Source of the DNA: Plantago ovata
Taxonomy: Eukaryota; Streptophyta; Magnoliopsida; Lamiales; Plantaginaceae
Direction of reading: 5' to 3'
DNA: 64,000 bases
Assembly (NCBI GenBank): GCA_028274465.1
Contig: CM051455.1
Coordinates: forward strand, 134,202,096-134,266,095
Part shown: positions 1 through 11,800 of the stretch, piece by piece
Layout of the letters: the number at the start of each line of letters is the position of its first letter
Numbering within the stretch: position 1 is the stretch's first letter
The notes under the pieces: model-generated
Told to the model about the DNA's origin: nothing
Database searches by the model: none
What the model saw: the letters and a program-made list of their open reading frames with translations, nothing else
Made by a program: the position numbers and the translations under genes

Positions 1-59
1 CAATCACTAACAAAGACAAACAAGACTCATACCATAATCATAATGCAAGCAGCATAGAA

Positions 60-540
60 CCCATAATTCCAATGCTCCTACAGCAGGAAAGATTTGCCTC
101 ATGAACCGCGAACATGGTTTTGCACCTCATGAATTCTCCATCAGAATATCAGTCTTGGCCAGATTCGCACAGAACTGATAGATCACGTGGGCCCCCATTA
201 ATTCTCGACTTTGCCTAAACTAATTCGTTTTGGAAGAGTTCTAAGACGAATTGTTCCTGATTCTGCATTTTTTTTTACTGTAAGTCCATGGATAAAAACT
301 GCTTCCAACCTTCAAGTGAGAAGACGAAGCGAATCCCCTGGTGATTCTGACTCAATGATTGAGTTAGAAAAAATATTAAGTTCAAGTAAGTAACCGGTCT
401 TACCGAGCCTTATCGAGTCGAGCCGTACAACAACGTTCGACTTCTTAGGGAAATGATCATAAAATTATTCAATTACCATGTGTGAGCCGAACTAGAGCTG
501 ACCACTCGTTAAGGCTCGACTCGCATAATTGCCCTACATA
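60..540. repeat. Dispersed repeat, copy 1 of 3, in otherwise gene-free DNA
   Basis: The stretch around 165-230 (cacagaactgat, then a run ending in cattaattctcgactttg) matches 33931-33990. The stretch around 470-540, built from alternating ctcgactc and gccgaactcgag words and ending in ctcgactcgcataatt, recurs at 33985-34060 and 56750-56880. No coding capacity is visible. I cannot assign a transposon family. The rest of 1-1560 holds nothing I can support as a gene. Confidence 0.5.
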
Positions 541-1562
541 TGTGGCTTTTGAACCTTCTAGTTTGCAGTTATCTTCCACACTCCAATACAAAAGATACAA
601 ATTTGGAAAATGTGCCATATGCATTTAGATATCTAGTGATGTGATCCCATTCTCACATGTACCTAGCTTGTGCCTCATAGGTTTTCGAAACCTTCTGTCA
701 GAACAAGAGATAGTGAATATATAGCTAATATATAGCTAATCAGACATTACAGTGCAAGTTTGCTTTCGAGCAGCTGTTTCCATTCTTGTACTGTTTCTGG
801 ATGCTTCAGAACAAGCATACGCTATTAAACTTATCTAATCATTTTGTTTCCGACTCAGAAAGATAAGAGGGGTTACTGGTTAGTAACATGGAAGCATATG
901 TTATGCTCCCCACAAGTCTGAAATGTATTGCAAATTCATAACTTTCTATAATCTCGGTTCTCGTACTTTGTCACAAGTAGGATGATGCTAATGATAGTCT
1001 GATGACATATCTAGGCCAGCAGTTAGCAGAGTTATCTCCAACCACATGAATCCTGAGTTACCAAACATTCAGATTTCCTAACACACGTTAGGCTCCAACT
1101 ACGAAAGCATAGGGCAGGATATATTTCATGCCATTTCTTTTTGGGTTTAAGCACCGTCTATCCATGAAACACGAAAAGCACGCAGATCAGAGTACACTTG
1201 AGGCAGAAAGTATTGTGCAAACAAATGGAACAATGGCCGGATAATGACCTAGAAGGTATATAATAGGTGGAGATGGACAAACTGCAGGTCACAGATAAAA
1301 AGCAAGTCGACTGCCCTGTCTGCTAGTTCCATAATCCACTATGTCTGCTGATTTAAAATTGTTTAATCAGATACTGAATTTTGGAGCAGAGAAAAATAAC
1401 AGTGGAAACATGAAGGAAAAAAAACTTCTCTACGTAAATTAAAATACATTCTGTTTAATATTCACAATGAGATGGAATTATTTCCACTTATAAACAGATA
1501 AAAAGATACAAGTCAGAGTAACAAGTGAAAAATGTGACAGATACGTAGAACGAAAAAACAAT

Positions 1563-2560
1563 TCTTACGTTTGCTTTCTAGGAAAACGGGATGAGAGGAT
1601 TTTGCATCAGGAAATGCAGCAATGCAGAAGTAGTTTGCCAACAATATTAACAGTTTCAATTGAATTACAGTCACATGGAGAAAAAACACTTTCTTTTATC
1701 AAATGGATATTATCAAATGTCCATCTGATCTACAAGCCACGAGGCCCCTCTTTCATGAATCCTATGAACCTTGTATCAAATGGCTTCTTGTACATGAGGG
1801 CTGAAATCAAATCATATAAAATATTCTATAGTAGAAAGGGATAGTGTGCAACATATATATAACACGGGGTTCTATTTATAGTAGCAGAATTCCTGTTAAT
1901 TCAGATAAATGACCGCCCAATCAATTACTTGAAATGGGGCAATGCACGGAATATATCCCCTCCAGAACATCCTCAAGTTCAGGCCTAAGACGAGTATGAT
2001 TTGCTGAAAAATACCAACAGAATGAATGTCATTGCAGATTACTTATGAGTACTAATCACATTGGTATCGTCAATATATGAGTAACAGTGCAAGGAACTAC
2101 CAAATGTTCATTGTTGAGAAAGTAGATTACAGGAGACTATAAAAGCTGGTCCAAATAACATGGACAACTAAGGTGTGATATATAGTATGGGGTAGAGTCC
2201 AAGTACATGTTCTGATATAAAAATTGCTGGAGATAAAATGATAAGGGGGAAACAAGAGCATTTCTGCGTGTTACTGGAAATTAATTTTTATTTATTTTTT
2301 TTTTTTTAACAGCAGAGAAGCCAAAAATTCTGTGTCTCTTCTACTCCACACATCTAGCAAGCACGTACCAAATTCACCTTTAAATCACATCTATCTACTT
2401 CCACTGTTTTTAATGCTTGACAAATATATTGGAAAACACACTTATTCAAAGGAAAAAGAAATTAACACTTATCATCATTAAACAGGAGTGATGAACATTC
2501 TTACAATATGGTCTGAAAGAAAACTTATCACCTAGTGATTCTTAAAATAAATGAATTTGG
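1563..2560 (-). pseudogene. Rearranged fragments of a cyclase-family gene
   Basis: Three pieces match the intact cyclase gene at 29.2-32.7 kb. 1563-1640 resembles its exon 5, 1735-1805 resembles exon 4 (the [17 protein letters not shown] region), and 1917-2010 resembles the last exon. 2010-2560 then follows the intact gene's intron between its last two exons almost step by step, including the run ggggaaacaagagcatttctg. The order is scrambled: the last-exon copy sits upstream (in gene orientation) of the exon 4-5 copy. The piece therefore represents at least two truncated or rearranged duplicates. Reading frames are broken and no start or signal peptide remains. It is a dead relative of the intact gene. 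Confidence 0.75.
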
Positions 2561-3232
2561 AAAAACTAAGATGTTATGTTTGGCAATATTCATCATAATT
2601 TTTAATATGGCTGCTCCTTTCGCATGCACTAGTTGAATATTAATTTTCTAACAATTTTCTTAATTATTTAACCTTTTCTTCTATCAAATTATTATATTGT
2701 GTATCATTATATATTTTTTCTAGTCACAATCAGTTAAAAACTTAAAATGTTAAAATAGTTTTTTTGTTGAATAAATTAATATTAGTTGTGTAATTTGAAT
2801 GAATCGATATATAGAAATCTGGTCCCTCTTTTGTACTTGATTCAGTGATACACCTTGTGTCATGATTGGGGCATGCCTATCTTATTCTTGTACACTACGT
2901 TTTGGATTTCATGAAATTTTTTTAGCTGTTTAAAAAAAAAAACAATTAAATGGTGAATAAATAATTAAGAAAATAATTGTATGTGAAACTAATTTAATCT
3001 TGAGTTATGTAAGATATGTATGTGTTAACTATATATTACCTTTTCATACCATGTCTAATTATCAGAAAGAGAAAAGGAATTGAGAGGAGATTGATGGGAA
3101 TAAGATTGTTTTCCCATAATTAAGAATTACTGGAATAGGTATAAATGTTTATTTAAAATTCTTGCCTTACATAACTTGAATGTAAGGGTAGAATAGAGAG
3201 TTTAATAAGTTGCTCTGTCTATATTAAAAAAT
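2561..3232. other. AT-rich intergenic DNA
   Basis: No gene or clear repeat is seen. The stretch is AT-rich with several A and T runs. It ends at the target-site duplication of the LINE insertion. Confidence 0.5.
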
Positions 3233-3241
3233 AATCGTTCT

Positions 3242-4076
3242 CTAGTGTCATGACACCTCAGTCTAACCAATTGAGCTAGACCTGTTCCTGGCTGCTCAAA
3301 AGTGTCCTGAAAAGTCGGGATAGGATCTATGGCCTCCAAGAATGGAGTAATTGTATGCTTAAAGGAAAATTTGAACTCCAAAGTATCTATAAGGGGCTGC
3401 GAGGACCAAAAACTAAAGTGTTTTGGCGTGCTTTGGTGCTAAAAAATATGGCTAGACCGAGAGCAGTGTTTATACTCTGGTTGAGCCTTCATAAGCGTTT
3501 GGCGACGAAGGATAGACTGCTTGGGTTTGGTATTGAGAACGATGGGTTATGCTGCTTTTGTGGTGGAGCCGAGAGTGTTGAGCATCTCTTTTTTGCCTGC
3601 CCCTGCACGCGGACAGTCTTGGCACATGTCCTTGGCTGGATACAGGTGATGCTGCCTTGGAATTCTTGGGATACCGGTATGAAGGAGCTGTCCCGTAGAG
3701 CCCGTGGAAAAGGTTGGAAGGGGAAGCTACTTAGAGGTCTTATAGCAGAGTGCGTATATGGCATTTGGTCAGCCCGCAATGCCTATATTTTCCAACAACG
3801 ACCTCTCGATGTGCATGAGATTGGCAGAACAGCGATCGACGTGGTGATACAGCGTAGCAATATGTTTCCCGATTTAAAGGCGCCTGTCCACAATCTAATC
3901 TTTGGTTGTGACTAGCTTTGCTATGTTGAGGAACTTTGTTTATTCCTATTGATTAAGGTAGGCTACAGTAGGTAGTGTGGTTGGTCTGGACAGTTTTTGT
4001 CGGCCTTATTGTACTTGAACAGCTTTTTTGGAGTCGTAATGAGATGATCTCGCATAGTTAAAAAAAAATAAAAAAA
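3242..4076 (+). mobile_element. 5'-truncated LINE (L1-type) insertion with target-site duplication and SINE-like 5' end
   Basis: The 9-bp sequence aatcgttct flanks the insertion at 3233-3241 and 4077-4085. The element ends in an A-rich tail (about 4060-4078), as expected of target-primed reverse transcription. Its only ORF (3355-3915) is the zinc-binding C-terminus of a LINE reverse-transcriptase polyprotein, so the element lacks the endonuclease and polymerase core and cannot move by itself. The first 45 bases (3242-3287) are not LINE-like. They match the antisense tRNA-like segment at 50391-50435 (tcatgacacctcag and onward). The short, well-preserved flanking duplication suggests a fairly recent insertion. 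Confidence 0.8.
3355..3915 (+). CDS. LINE reverse-transcriptase zinc-binding (zf-RVT) domain remnant
   Basis: This 186-residue open frame carries the plant zf-RVT signature. A basic stretch with WRALVLKNMARPRA and FILWLSLHKRL is followed by a C-x2-C pair (CCFCGG, about residue 63) and H-x4-C (EHLFFACP). This is the conserved C-terminal tail of plant L1-type ORF2. In the family it follows the reverse transcriptase. Here the upstream part is missing, so the frame is the surviving 3' end of a truncated insertion, not a host gene. The frame reaches a natural stop at 3915, about 150 bases before the A-rich tail. Confidence 0.8.
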   Translation: MLKGKFELQSIYKGLRGPKTKVFWRALVLKNMARPRAVFILWLSLHKRLATKDRLLGFGIENDGLCCFCGGAESVEHLFFACPCTRTVLAHVLGWIQVMLPWNSWDTGMKELSRRARGKGWKGKLLRGLIAECVYGIWSARNAYIFQQRPLDVHEIGRTAIDVVIQRSNMFPDLKAPVHNLIFGCD

Positions 4077-4490
4077 AATCGTTCTTCCTTCAAACAAGAA
4101 GATGAATAATGAACGAGCAAGAGCCATAAGCCATTAAGCCTAACAAGGAAAAGAATTGCATCGAAGCGTAAATAAATTAAAAAATAGAAAAAGGAGAAAT
4201 GTAAAGCAAAAGTCAACCAATCTAGTTGACCAACCTAAAACTGCAGAGCAATGAAATGGAGTAGTAATTAATTAGACTATTAGGTTTGACTACAAACTGC
4301 AAGCACAAGAACAATGTGATGTCATCATCATCTTGAGTAAGAGCAAAGCACAGCACTATACACGGTCATCGATGAATTCTTCATCTTCCCACGAAAACCA
4401 CTACTTTAAGCACACATGAATGTCCCGCTCTTTTCTTAGACTTGACTTGCTAAAGGACCTTTAATGTGTATATAATGCTGCTGCTTCATC
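4077..4490. other. Upstream region of the xylanase fragment
   Basis: No ORF of note. The DNA carries the right-hand LINE target duplication at its left edge and may hold the duplicated promoter of the xylanase-like copy that follows. I could not identify a convincing TATA box. Confidence 0.35.
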
Positions 4491-5915
4491 AGTCACCGAT
4501 CGAGCTCGAAGAGTCATCAAAGGAGCAATAATAAGAAGAAGATCGCCCACCGTCTCAGCCGAAGCAGGTATGAACGAGGTTGTTTCTTGTTACCTTTTCA
4601 ATTTCTTGATAATAATACCCATTTGGGGTTTCCTTTTAATATTATATTTTGCTGCTGTTTTGTGGGTTTAGGATCAACAGACGACATCACATTATGGAGG
4701 AGGAGAAGAAACCATTTGCATTAAATGCTGCTCACTCACAGATTGAGGTAAATCTGACATCTGGTTTTGGTGCCTATGTATCCATCCATCTTATTGCCCA
4801 TTTTGTCATTGTTTCATTAATTTTGCAATGGCTGATGATGGAAGAGGTTTAGTTTTTTGTCTTTCTTTCTTGTTTTTTTTTTTTTTTCTTTATCTCTGTG
4901 TGTTTCCTTGGTGCAATAGGACATTTGTGCACTTTATGTTTCCTCAGTGCGTGTATCTAGACCATTGAGTTTCATAGGATGGTCTCTCAGAGCTCTCGTG
5001 TTTGTCTTTATAATTTATTGCCACATTTATTTGGAGATTTGTGATTGAGTGGTCGGTCAGTTAAGAGTCAGCTGTAGATGGGCTGATGTTTGTATTTTTC
5101 ACTTGTAAATGAGGACTCCGGCTTCATTGTTACACACCAAGTGATTGGTTATGAGATTATAAAAAGCATAAACTAGACTTCCTTAAGCAGGACTTCCGCT
5201 TCGAGGGAGAGGTGGGAGAAGATTGAAGGTACATTTGTCAACTGTGCCTCAGAAGTTATATTTATCTCGAAGGGCCTTCACCTGGAATTGACATACTCAT
5301 AAAATCAGTAGAGATATCGTGTACTAGTGACAGTCAGTGTCATGTAAGTTTATTTGGAAGATACTTTGTTCTAAAGATGGTTTCCATGTACATTGTCAAC
5401 TGCATGCCACCGTACTATATCTCCCTATATTTTGCAAAAGTGTAAATGTGCTCCCCCCACCCCCCCCGGGATTTGTATGCAGAATACAAGTAGATTGCCT
5501 ATAATAGAGTGTATGGGTCAAAATGCCATTGGCTTTACTATTAACTTATCCCTGGACTGACAAAATATGTAAATGTCTCGAAATTGCCCTTTTGCTGCTT
5601 ACCACTGAACATATGTTGTTTGCTTTTTGATAGAGGCGAGGATTAGGTTCTTCTGACGGAGATGAGAGCATCATGCTGAATCTAGCATTTGATGATAGCC
5701 TTAATAATTGGACAGTGAGAGGTTGCAAGTGTTTTGCATGATTCCATGGGTGATGGAAAAGTACTTCCAAAGTCTGGAAAGTTCTTTGCATCAACAGGTG
5801 ATCGTACACAGACATGGAATGGTATTCAGCAGGAGATAACAGGGAGAGTGCAGCGGAAGCTGGCCTATCAACTTAATGCTGTAGTTCGAAACTTCGAATA
5901 CATAGGCATCAGCAG
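4490..5915 (+). pseudogene. Endo-1,4-beta-xylanase (GH10, CBM22 part), 5' fragment
   Basis: Only the 5' end of a plant GH10 xylanase gene is present. A 5'-UTR exon ending at 4567 and its intron (4568-4671) are kept. The next exon starts the protein at 4694 (MEEEKKPFALNAAH) and splices cleanly after codon 18 at 4747. The third exon (5634-5915) encodes the first CBM22 carbohydrate-binding module: SIMLNLAFDDSLNNW, then LHDSMGDGKVLPKSGKFFA and WNGIQQEITGRVQRKLAY. A one-base shift near 5738 separates these two halves, and the module stops at 5915 without its downstream strands. No GH10 catalytic domain follows. In intact homologues the protein acts on cell-wall xylan. This copy cannot. It is a duplicated promoter-plus-first-exons piece. 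Confidence 0.8.
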
Positions 5916-6384
5916 GTAAAATACTTTCTCTGTTCTACGTTTCCTATCTTGCTTGAGATGATGAATCGAACTTATGGATCAGGTATATTCGATAAGCCGA
6001 AGACGAATATGCTTTGATATATATTCAAACTAAACAGCATGAAGTCTTCTGCTAGATCTTATAACAGGTTAAGATACACTGAGATAGTTCATAGCTATTG
6101 TTATTTTGCATGATTTTAAGTTTAAAGCTAAATATTGTTATCTGATCTTATATATAAGAGACACTTTTTTTTTTTTTTCCTTATCTACAGATTATTTTTG
6201 TTTGAAAAAAATAAAATAAATCTGAACTAAGTTTATTTGTATCATAAAAAATAATTAAGCAAATGTAAGTTAAATTTATTGAATCTAAATTGAACTGAAT
6301 ATTTTTTGTTTTTAGATGAAAAGAATAAACACTAATGGAGTTTCTTTTATATATTTGTTCAATAGTGGCACGAAACTTTTGACT

Positions 6385-6610
6385 TAGATTATGTTAACAA
6401 GAAAATTTTAACTTAGACTATTCTCATATAAATATAAATATAAGCGGAAAAATATAGTAAGTAATATAATACGCTCTGGTAGGTGTAGTCAAGTGTATGC
6501 TTAGATTATGTTAACAAGAAAAGTTTGACTTAGACTTCTCATATAAATATAAGCGGAAAAATATAGTAAGTAATAAAACACGCTCTGACAGGTACAGTCA
6601 AGTGTATGCG
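6385..6610. repeat. Two tandem copies of a unit of about 115 bp
   Basis: The words ttagattatgttaacaag, ataagcggaaaaatatag and gtcaagtgtatgc each occur twice in the same order (about 6385-6499 and 6500-6610). The two copies are nearly identical except for small indels, which points to recent duplication. There is no coding content. Confidence 0.75.
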
Positions 6611-6942
6611 AGAAAAATAACTTGAAAAGAATAATGAAATGCTTCTTAAGATATTACTTTCTGTGTTTTGAGGTATTGTATACGTACCTTTGTTTCTGAA
6701 TCTATTTCAGAAGGTTTGTAAAATGTATGTGTTGACTGGAACAGATAAAAATGTAATATGTATAGAATTTGATTGAAATAGAATGAGTAAGGCTTTGTTA
6801 TTTATTTTCGTTCCAAAAAATCTGAACAGAATGGATCTGAAAGGAACTGGATAAAACTTATTTTAAATATATTAGTAAAAACAACTAGAAAATTTGAACT
6901 GCATTAAATTTAATGAGTAATCTGAACTGATTATGTTTTTTA

Positions 6943-7322
6943 GATGAAAATGAGAGCTTCATAAAGACTGTATTTCAAACATTTGGTAATCTTTTCATGA
7001 AAATAGAGCTTCATGAAGACTGTATTTCAACATTTTGGTAATCTTTTTTATGAAAATAGAGCTTCATAAAGACTGCATTTCAAACATTCTGGTAATCTTT
7101 TTTATGAAAATAGAGCTTCATAAAGACTGCATTTCAAACTTTTGGTAATATTTTTCACAAAATAATAAAGACTGATTTTCAAACATTTTGGTAATATTTT
7201 TATGAAAATATAGCTTCGTAAAGACTAATTTTCAAACATTTTGGTAATATTTTTATGAAAATGGAGTTTCATAAAGACTGCATTTCAAATATTTTTGTAA
7301 TTTTTTTATGAAAATAGACTAA
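6943..7322. repeat. Minisatellite, unit about 53 bp, roughly seven copies
   Basis: The unit contains agcttcataaagactg, a tttcaaac block, ggtaat and a T-run followed by atgaaaat. Copies of the agctt word start near 6955, 7007, 7060, 7114, 7212 and 7265, giving a spacing of 52-54 bases with one degenerate unit in between. AT-rich and non-coding. Confidence 0.8.
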
Positions 7323-7429
7323 AGATCATAAAGAAAAAGAGGAATAAAGGACAAGTATGAGATGAATCTATAATTAAAGGGACCAAAAATGAGATTTTAC
7401 TAATATTGTCAAAGAGGTGACCACCTATT

Positions 7430-7435
<6 letters not shown>

Positions 7436-7476
<41 letters not shown>

Positions 7477-7484
7477 TTTTTTTT
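7436..7484. repeat. Long poly-T tract
   Basis: A run of more than 40 T with two short AA breaks. It could be the A-tail of a retroposon inserted on the minus strand, with its body in 7485-7600, but I found no target-site duplication or recognisable element body. Confidence 0.5.
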
Positions 7485-7609
7485 AATCAACTCAGTCCTA
7501 GAGTACCGCTGACTTAGCTACCTAGTCCTAGCAGTCCACTAGTAATTTCAGCAGTATTAATGGTATATTGTTGTACTTGACCTTTCTTTTTTAGGTAATG
7601 GAAATGGAA

Positions 7610-8100
7610 TCAGTGTTACGAAATTCTATAATCTCATGAAGTCAAATTCTCATTATAAATAATTCTTTTTCTTTCTTTCTGCATCATTATATTACCTCTT
7701 CAGGAGGTGATTGTATAAATACTGTATTATAACAAATTAATTACTTTCTATGAAATTGTATAATCTCGTAAAGGCAAATTCTCATTATAAATATATATAT
7801 TTTTTTGTGCATCATTACATTACCTCTTCAGGAGGTGATTATATAAATATCATAATAAATTAACTACTTTTCATGAAATTCTATAATATCATAAAGGCAA
7901 ATTCTCATTATAAGTATTTCTTTTTTCTTTTTTCTGCATCATTACATTACCTCTTCAGGAGGTGATTATATAAATATCATAATAAATTAACTACTTTTTA
8001 TGAAATTCTATAATCTCATAAAGGCAAATTCTCATTATAAATAATTGTTTTTTCTGCATCATTACATTACCTCTTCAGGGTTATATAAATATCAGTACTA
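7610..8100. repeat. Tandem repeat, unit about 127 bp, nearly four copies
   Basis: Each unit runs through gaaattctataatctcat, caaattctcattataa, a T/C-rich stretch, ctgcatcattacattacc and tcttcaggaggtgatt. The word aattctataat or its variants starts near 7620, 7752, 7875 and 8002. The later units resemble each other more closely than the first. Non-coding. The rest of 8101-8870 is AT-rich upstream DNA of the ATXR gene without a clear core promoter. Confidence 0.8.
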
Positions 8101-8871
8101 AATTAACCATTTTTCAAAAGTTAAAAAACACATGAGAGATCTTCTAAAATAAAGTAATATTATAAAAAAGGCAAATCAAATGAGATAAAATTAAAATTAT
8201 GATTTGCATAAGTTGCACCACACATAATTTCTTCACTAACTTTACACCGTACTCATGCGAAGTCCATTTAGACTTTTAAGGTAGTAAAACATTAAAGAAC
8301 GAGTAATATCACTTACTTAATGAGATAAGTTAGTGTAATACGCAACATCGAGTTAATAGGGCCATGTTCTCTTCTTCTGAACATAACTGAATAGAACAGA
8401 ATTGAACTAAATGAAACAGAACTGAACTAAATTTGTTTGTGTATAAAGACAAACTAAGTAAATTTAAATTAAAGTATGAATTAAATGAATTTGGACAAAA
8501 TTGAAATTAATGAGTTTTCTTTCCAGAAAGTATTTGATGAATTTGAAAATAGTAATACCAAGTTTTAGTAGTAGAAAATTAAATGAGGAAAATAAGCAGT
8601 CAGTAGAATTGGCGAAAAATAGGATTACAAAATCCCAAACGGCTAAAATTTAAAATTACAGTGAGAGAATCTGAATTTGAATAGGGGCAGGCCAGTGTGT
8701 GCCCGCAGATAGTCAAGTGCACAGTAAGCCATCCAGTGACAAATCTCCACGTCAGCATATCACCACCTGACATTCACTTCCCCCCAACTCCATTTCTCCA
8801 TTCACTGTAACAAATATTAAAGCTAAACCAGCAAACAGGAAAAAATAAAGCACCGAACCAAAGAAGAACAA

Positions 8872-11800
8872 TTGAAGAAGACAAGAAAAAGGCAAACCCA
8901 GACAAAGAAACAAACAAACAAAATTCCCTGTACCTCCAATTCCAAAATCAGCTCAATTTCACCTGGAAATGGTGCCTCAATCAGCTCAGCTCCGATAATT
9001 CTTAAGCCCAAAACGAAGAAGAAGCCCAGAAAGTACCGGTCTTTGAAAGAGATATTGGAGGTGGCTCCTCATGTGGATTCTTTGCTGGAGGAGTACAATG
9101 AAGAAGAGGAGCAAAAAGTCGTCGTTGTGGAAGCAAGAGGTGTTGAAGAAGTAGACGATGCCGTAGAAGAAGAGGAGGATAAGTACAAGGACTTGGTTTG
9201 TGAGCAATGTGGGTCAGGAGAGAAAGGAGAGCAGCTGTTGCTGTGTGATGGCTGTGATAGAGGGTACCATATGGTGTGTTTAAGGCCGATTGTGGCCCGT
9301 GTTCCTATCGGCCCGTGGTTTTGCCCTCGCTGCTCTCATCAGAAAGATACCACCTTGATAAAAAGTAAAAAAGATTTTGTGTTTACATGCTTACTTGAGT
9401 GATTCATTTGTGTTTGAATGTTTGAAAACGATTGAAATGATGAAAGTTGGTTGTTGTTGTTTGTGTTTGGTGAGTGGTTTTGATGAGGGAAATGTTTGAT
9501 TGTGTGTGTGTGTGTGCAGGTTTTACGCAGAAGAAGATTCATGAATTTTTCAAGGTTCAGAAGACTGATGAGGAGGAAGCAGAGGCTAATGGAAAAGGTA
9601 GATTGGTTTTGTTTGTTTTGGAAACTGTTCCTTTGATAACCAAATGTGTAATGCAATGCAGTGTACGTACTATCACGTTGTCAAAAATGATTCTTGCTAC
9701 TTCCATTATTGATGAGACTATGTACTACTAATGTGTTTTGGAGTGTTGAAACAACGATTTATGGTTGTGGGGATAATGTCGTGGGCTACGTGGTCATGAC
9801 TTGCACGTGTTTGATGAAAAGATGAAGAGAATTTTTTGGTTATTGAGTTTGCAGATTAAGAACATATGCATTGTTATGAAATGGTTAGAGTGTATTCTAT
9901 ACTAGTTTGGCACGTGTACATAATCTTTTCGGTGATTGATTGGAATATTATGTGAAAAATGTTTGGATTTTAGGTAATGTAGTTCCACGTGTTGGATGCG
10001 TGGAACTACATAATCTATAACCTGAATCTTTCACGTAAATCCTAAACCGAATGTGTCATAAATGAACCTAGATTGGTTTTGATTCCTGATTCCTTGACTG
10101 ACCAATAAGGCTCAACATTTGCGGAAGGAAAGGATAGGAGTTGAGTGTTTTAGAGGGACACGAGTTTATGGCTTACACGTGTTAGATGAAAGAACAGTAG
10201 GATTTTTTCTAAGTTCACTACCTAAAAAGTCCATGCATTATTACGAATATCTGTGAGATTTTCAGACTTTCTAAAGATGCTGTCATGTCTATTCTGACAC
10301 GCGTCGAGTATCTTTTCACATACTCAACTGGAGACACTCAATGTGGAAGATTCGGTATTTAATTTATCTACTTCCACGTGGCCACCAATTTTCTGGTCCT
10401 TACTGTTGTTTGGTGCACATAGAATCTTGAAGTGATCTCAAGACAGTAGAAGTCTCTAGTGCTCCACGTGTCCTCCTTTTATTGCCGTTTTAATGTGTTC
10501 ACAGACTGTTTAGATGGCTTAATTACTAACCATACTTAAAACTCAGCTCATTCAGTTTCGGCTGAGCAGCATTTCTTTCCTTTGTTTATCTTAGAGTAGA
10601 GACGTGCACATGCATTTAAGAATTGAAGTTTTCTTTTCTCAACTAATGCTAGTATTTCTTGGATTCAAGATGTTTTATAAGCTCCTTTAGGTTGAAATGT
10701 TGAAGTACGGATGTCCCACTCTTAATCTAAATATACACTTTAAGGATTATAAATATTGTTGAAGCACACTGAACTCAGCTTCTTCTTGATAGCTGAGCAG
10801 TATAAATGTTAGATGGCTTCCAGTGTCAAGATTGACCTGTTATTTACATCATACTTAGGCGGATTGAGCTTCAAGTTACTATGTGATCAAGCATTTGACT
10901 AAATCTTTTCATCTGCTGTAGCATCTCATTTGTTGTGTCATTCTTCCTCTTTTTACAACCACAAAGAAAAGTCAATATACAAACATTTGAAATGTTAGGC
11001 AGTCGTCATTTCATTGTACAAGGGTTTTCATCATATATGCAACTTTATACCCCCAAATAATTTGTGCATACACTGATACACGAGCATCTCTTTGTCTTCT
11101 GTTGAGATGAAGCTTTTATGTTCGTTACAGGTTTGTACGTTTGTGTATGACTAGCTGTACTCCAAGAAGCTCTGACTCATCTTCTCTGGATAAGTCTGAG
11201 TTTATATAAAAGGCACAATCTATCATCAGAATTGTAATTTAGAGACATTACTATATAGGATCAAGATTAATCGATGCATCCAAGTAAAATCTTTTCTCTG
11301 AAAGAAGACTACTCAATATCCATTTGTTGTTTTCAATTTAATATGAAATTCTTTGCGAAATGGTATAGAACTACAGGAGCAATTACTTTGCATTGCGCAA
11401 TTTCAGCGCTTTTACATTGCGCAATTTCAGCGCAAGAACTTTAAGACAGACTGATACTTTAATTGTTAGAAATGGTGTACATAGCTTTACTTGATGATAG
11501 CTGATAAGAGAGTTAGAGACACGTGACTTTGTGATGATTAAGCATCATCATTTGTTTATTTGGCTTTTAATTTACTTACATGTAACATGTGGTGTTTATA
11601 TTTTCTTGTCCTTTGGACTGATTGCAGATACTAGAAAACGCCGCAGACGTGCACTAGTGTTTACAAAGAGGAGCAAGAGATTGTTGCCCTACGTGCCAAC
11701 AGAGGATCCAAAGAGAAGGCTAGAGCAGATGCAATCCCTTGCTGCAGGGTTGACTGCTCAGGGCATGGAATTCAGCAATGAGCTGACATACATGCCCAAC

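Noticed and set aside
6943-7322. Regular 53-bp repeats considered as a CRISPR-like array
   Set aside because: No distinct spacers, no conserved repeat/variable spacer alternation, no cas genes, and a plant context; it is a minisatellite.
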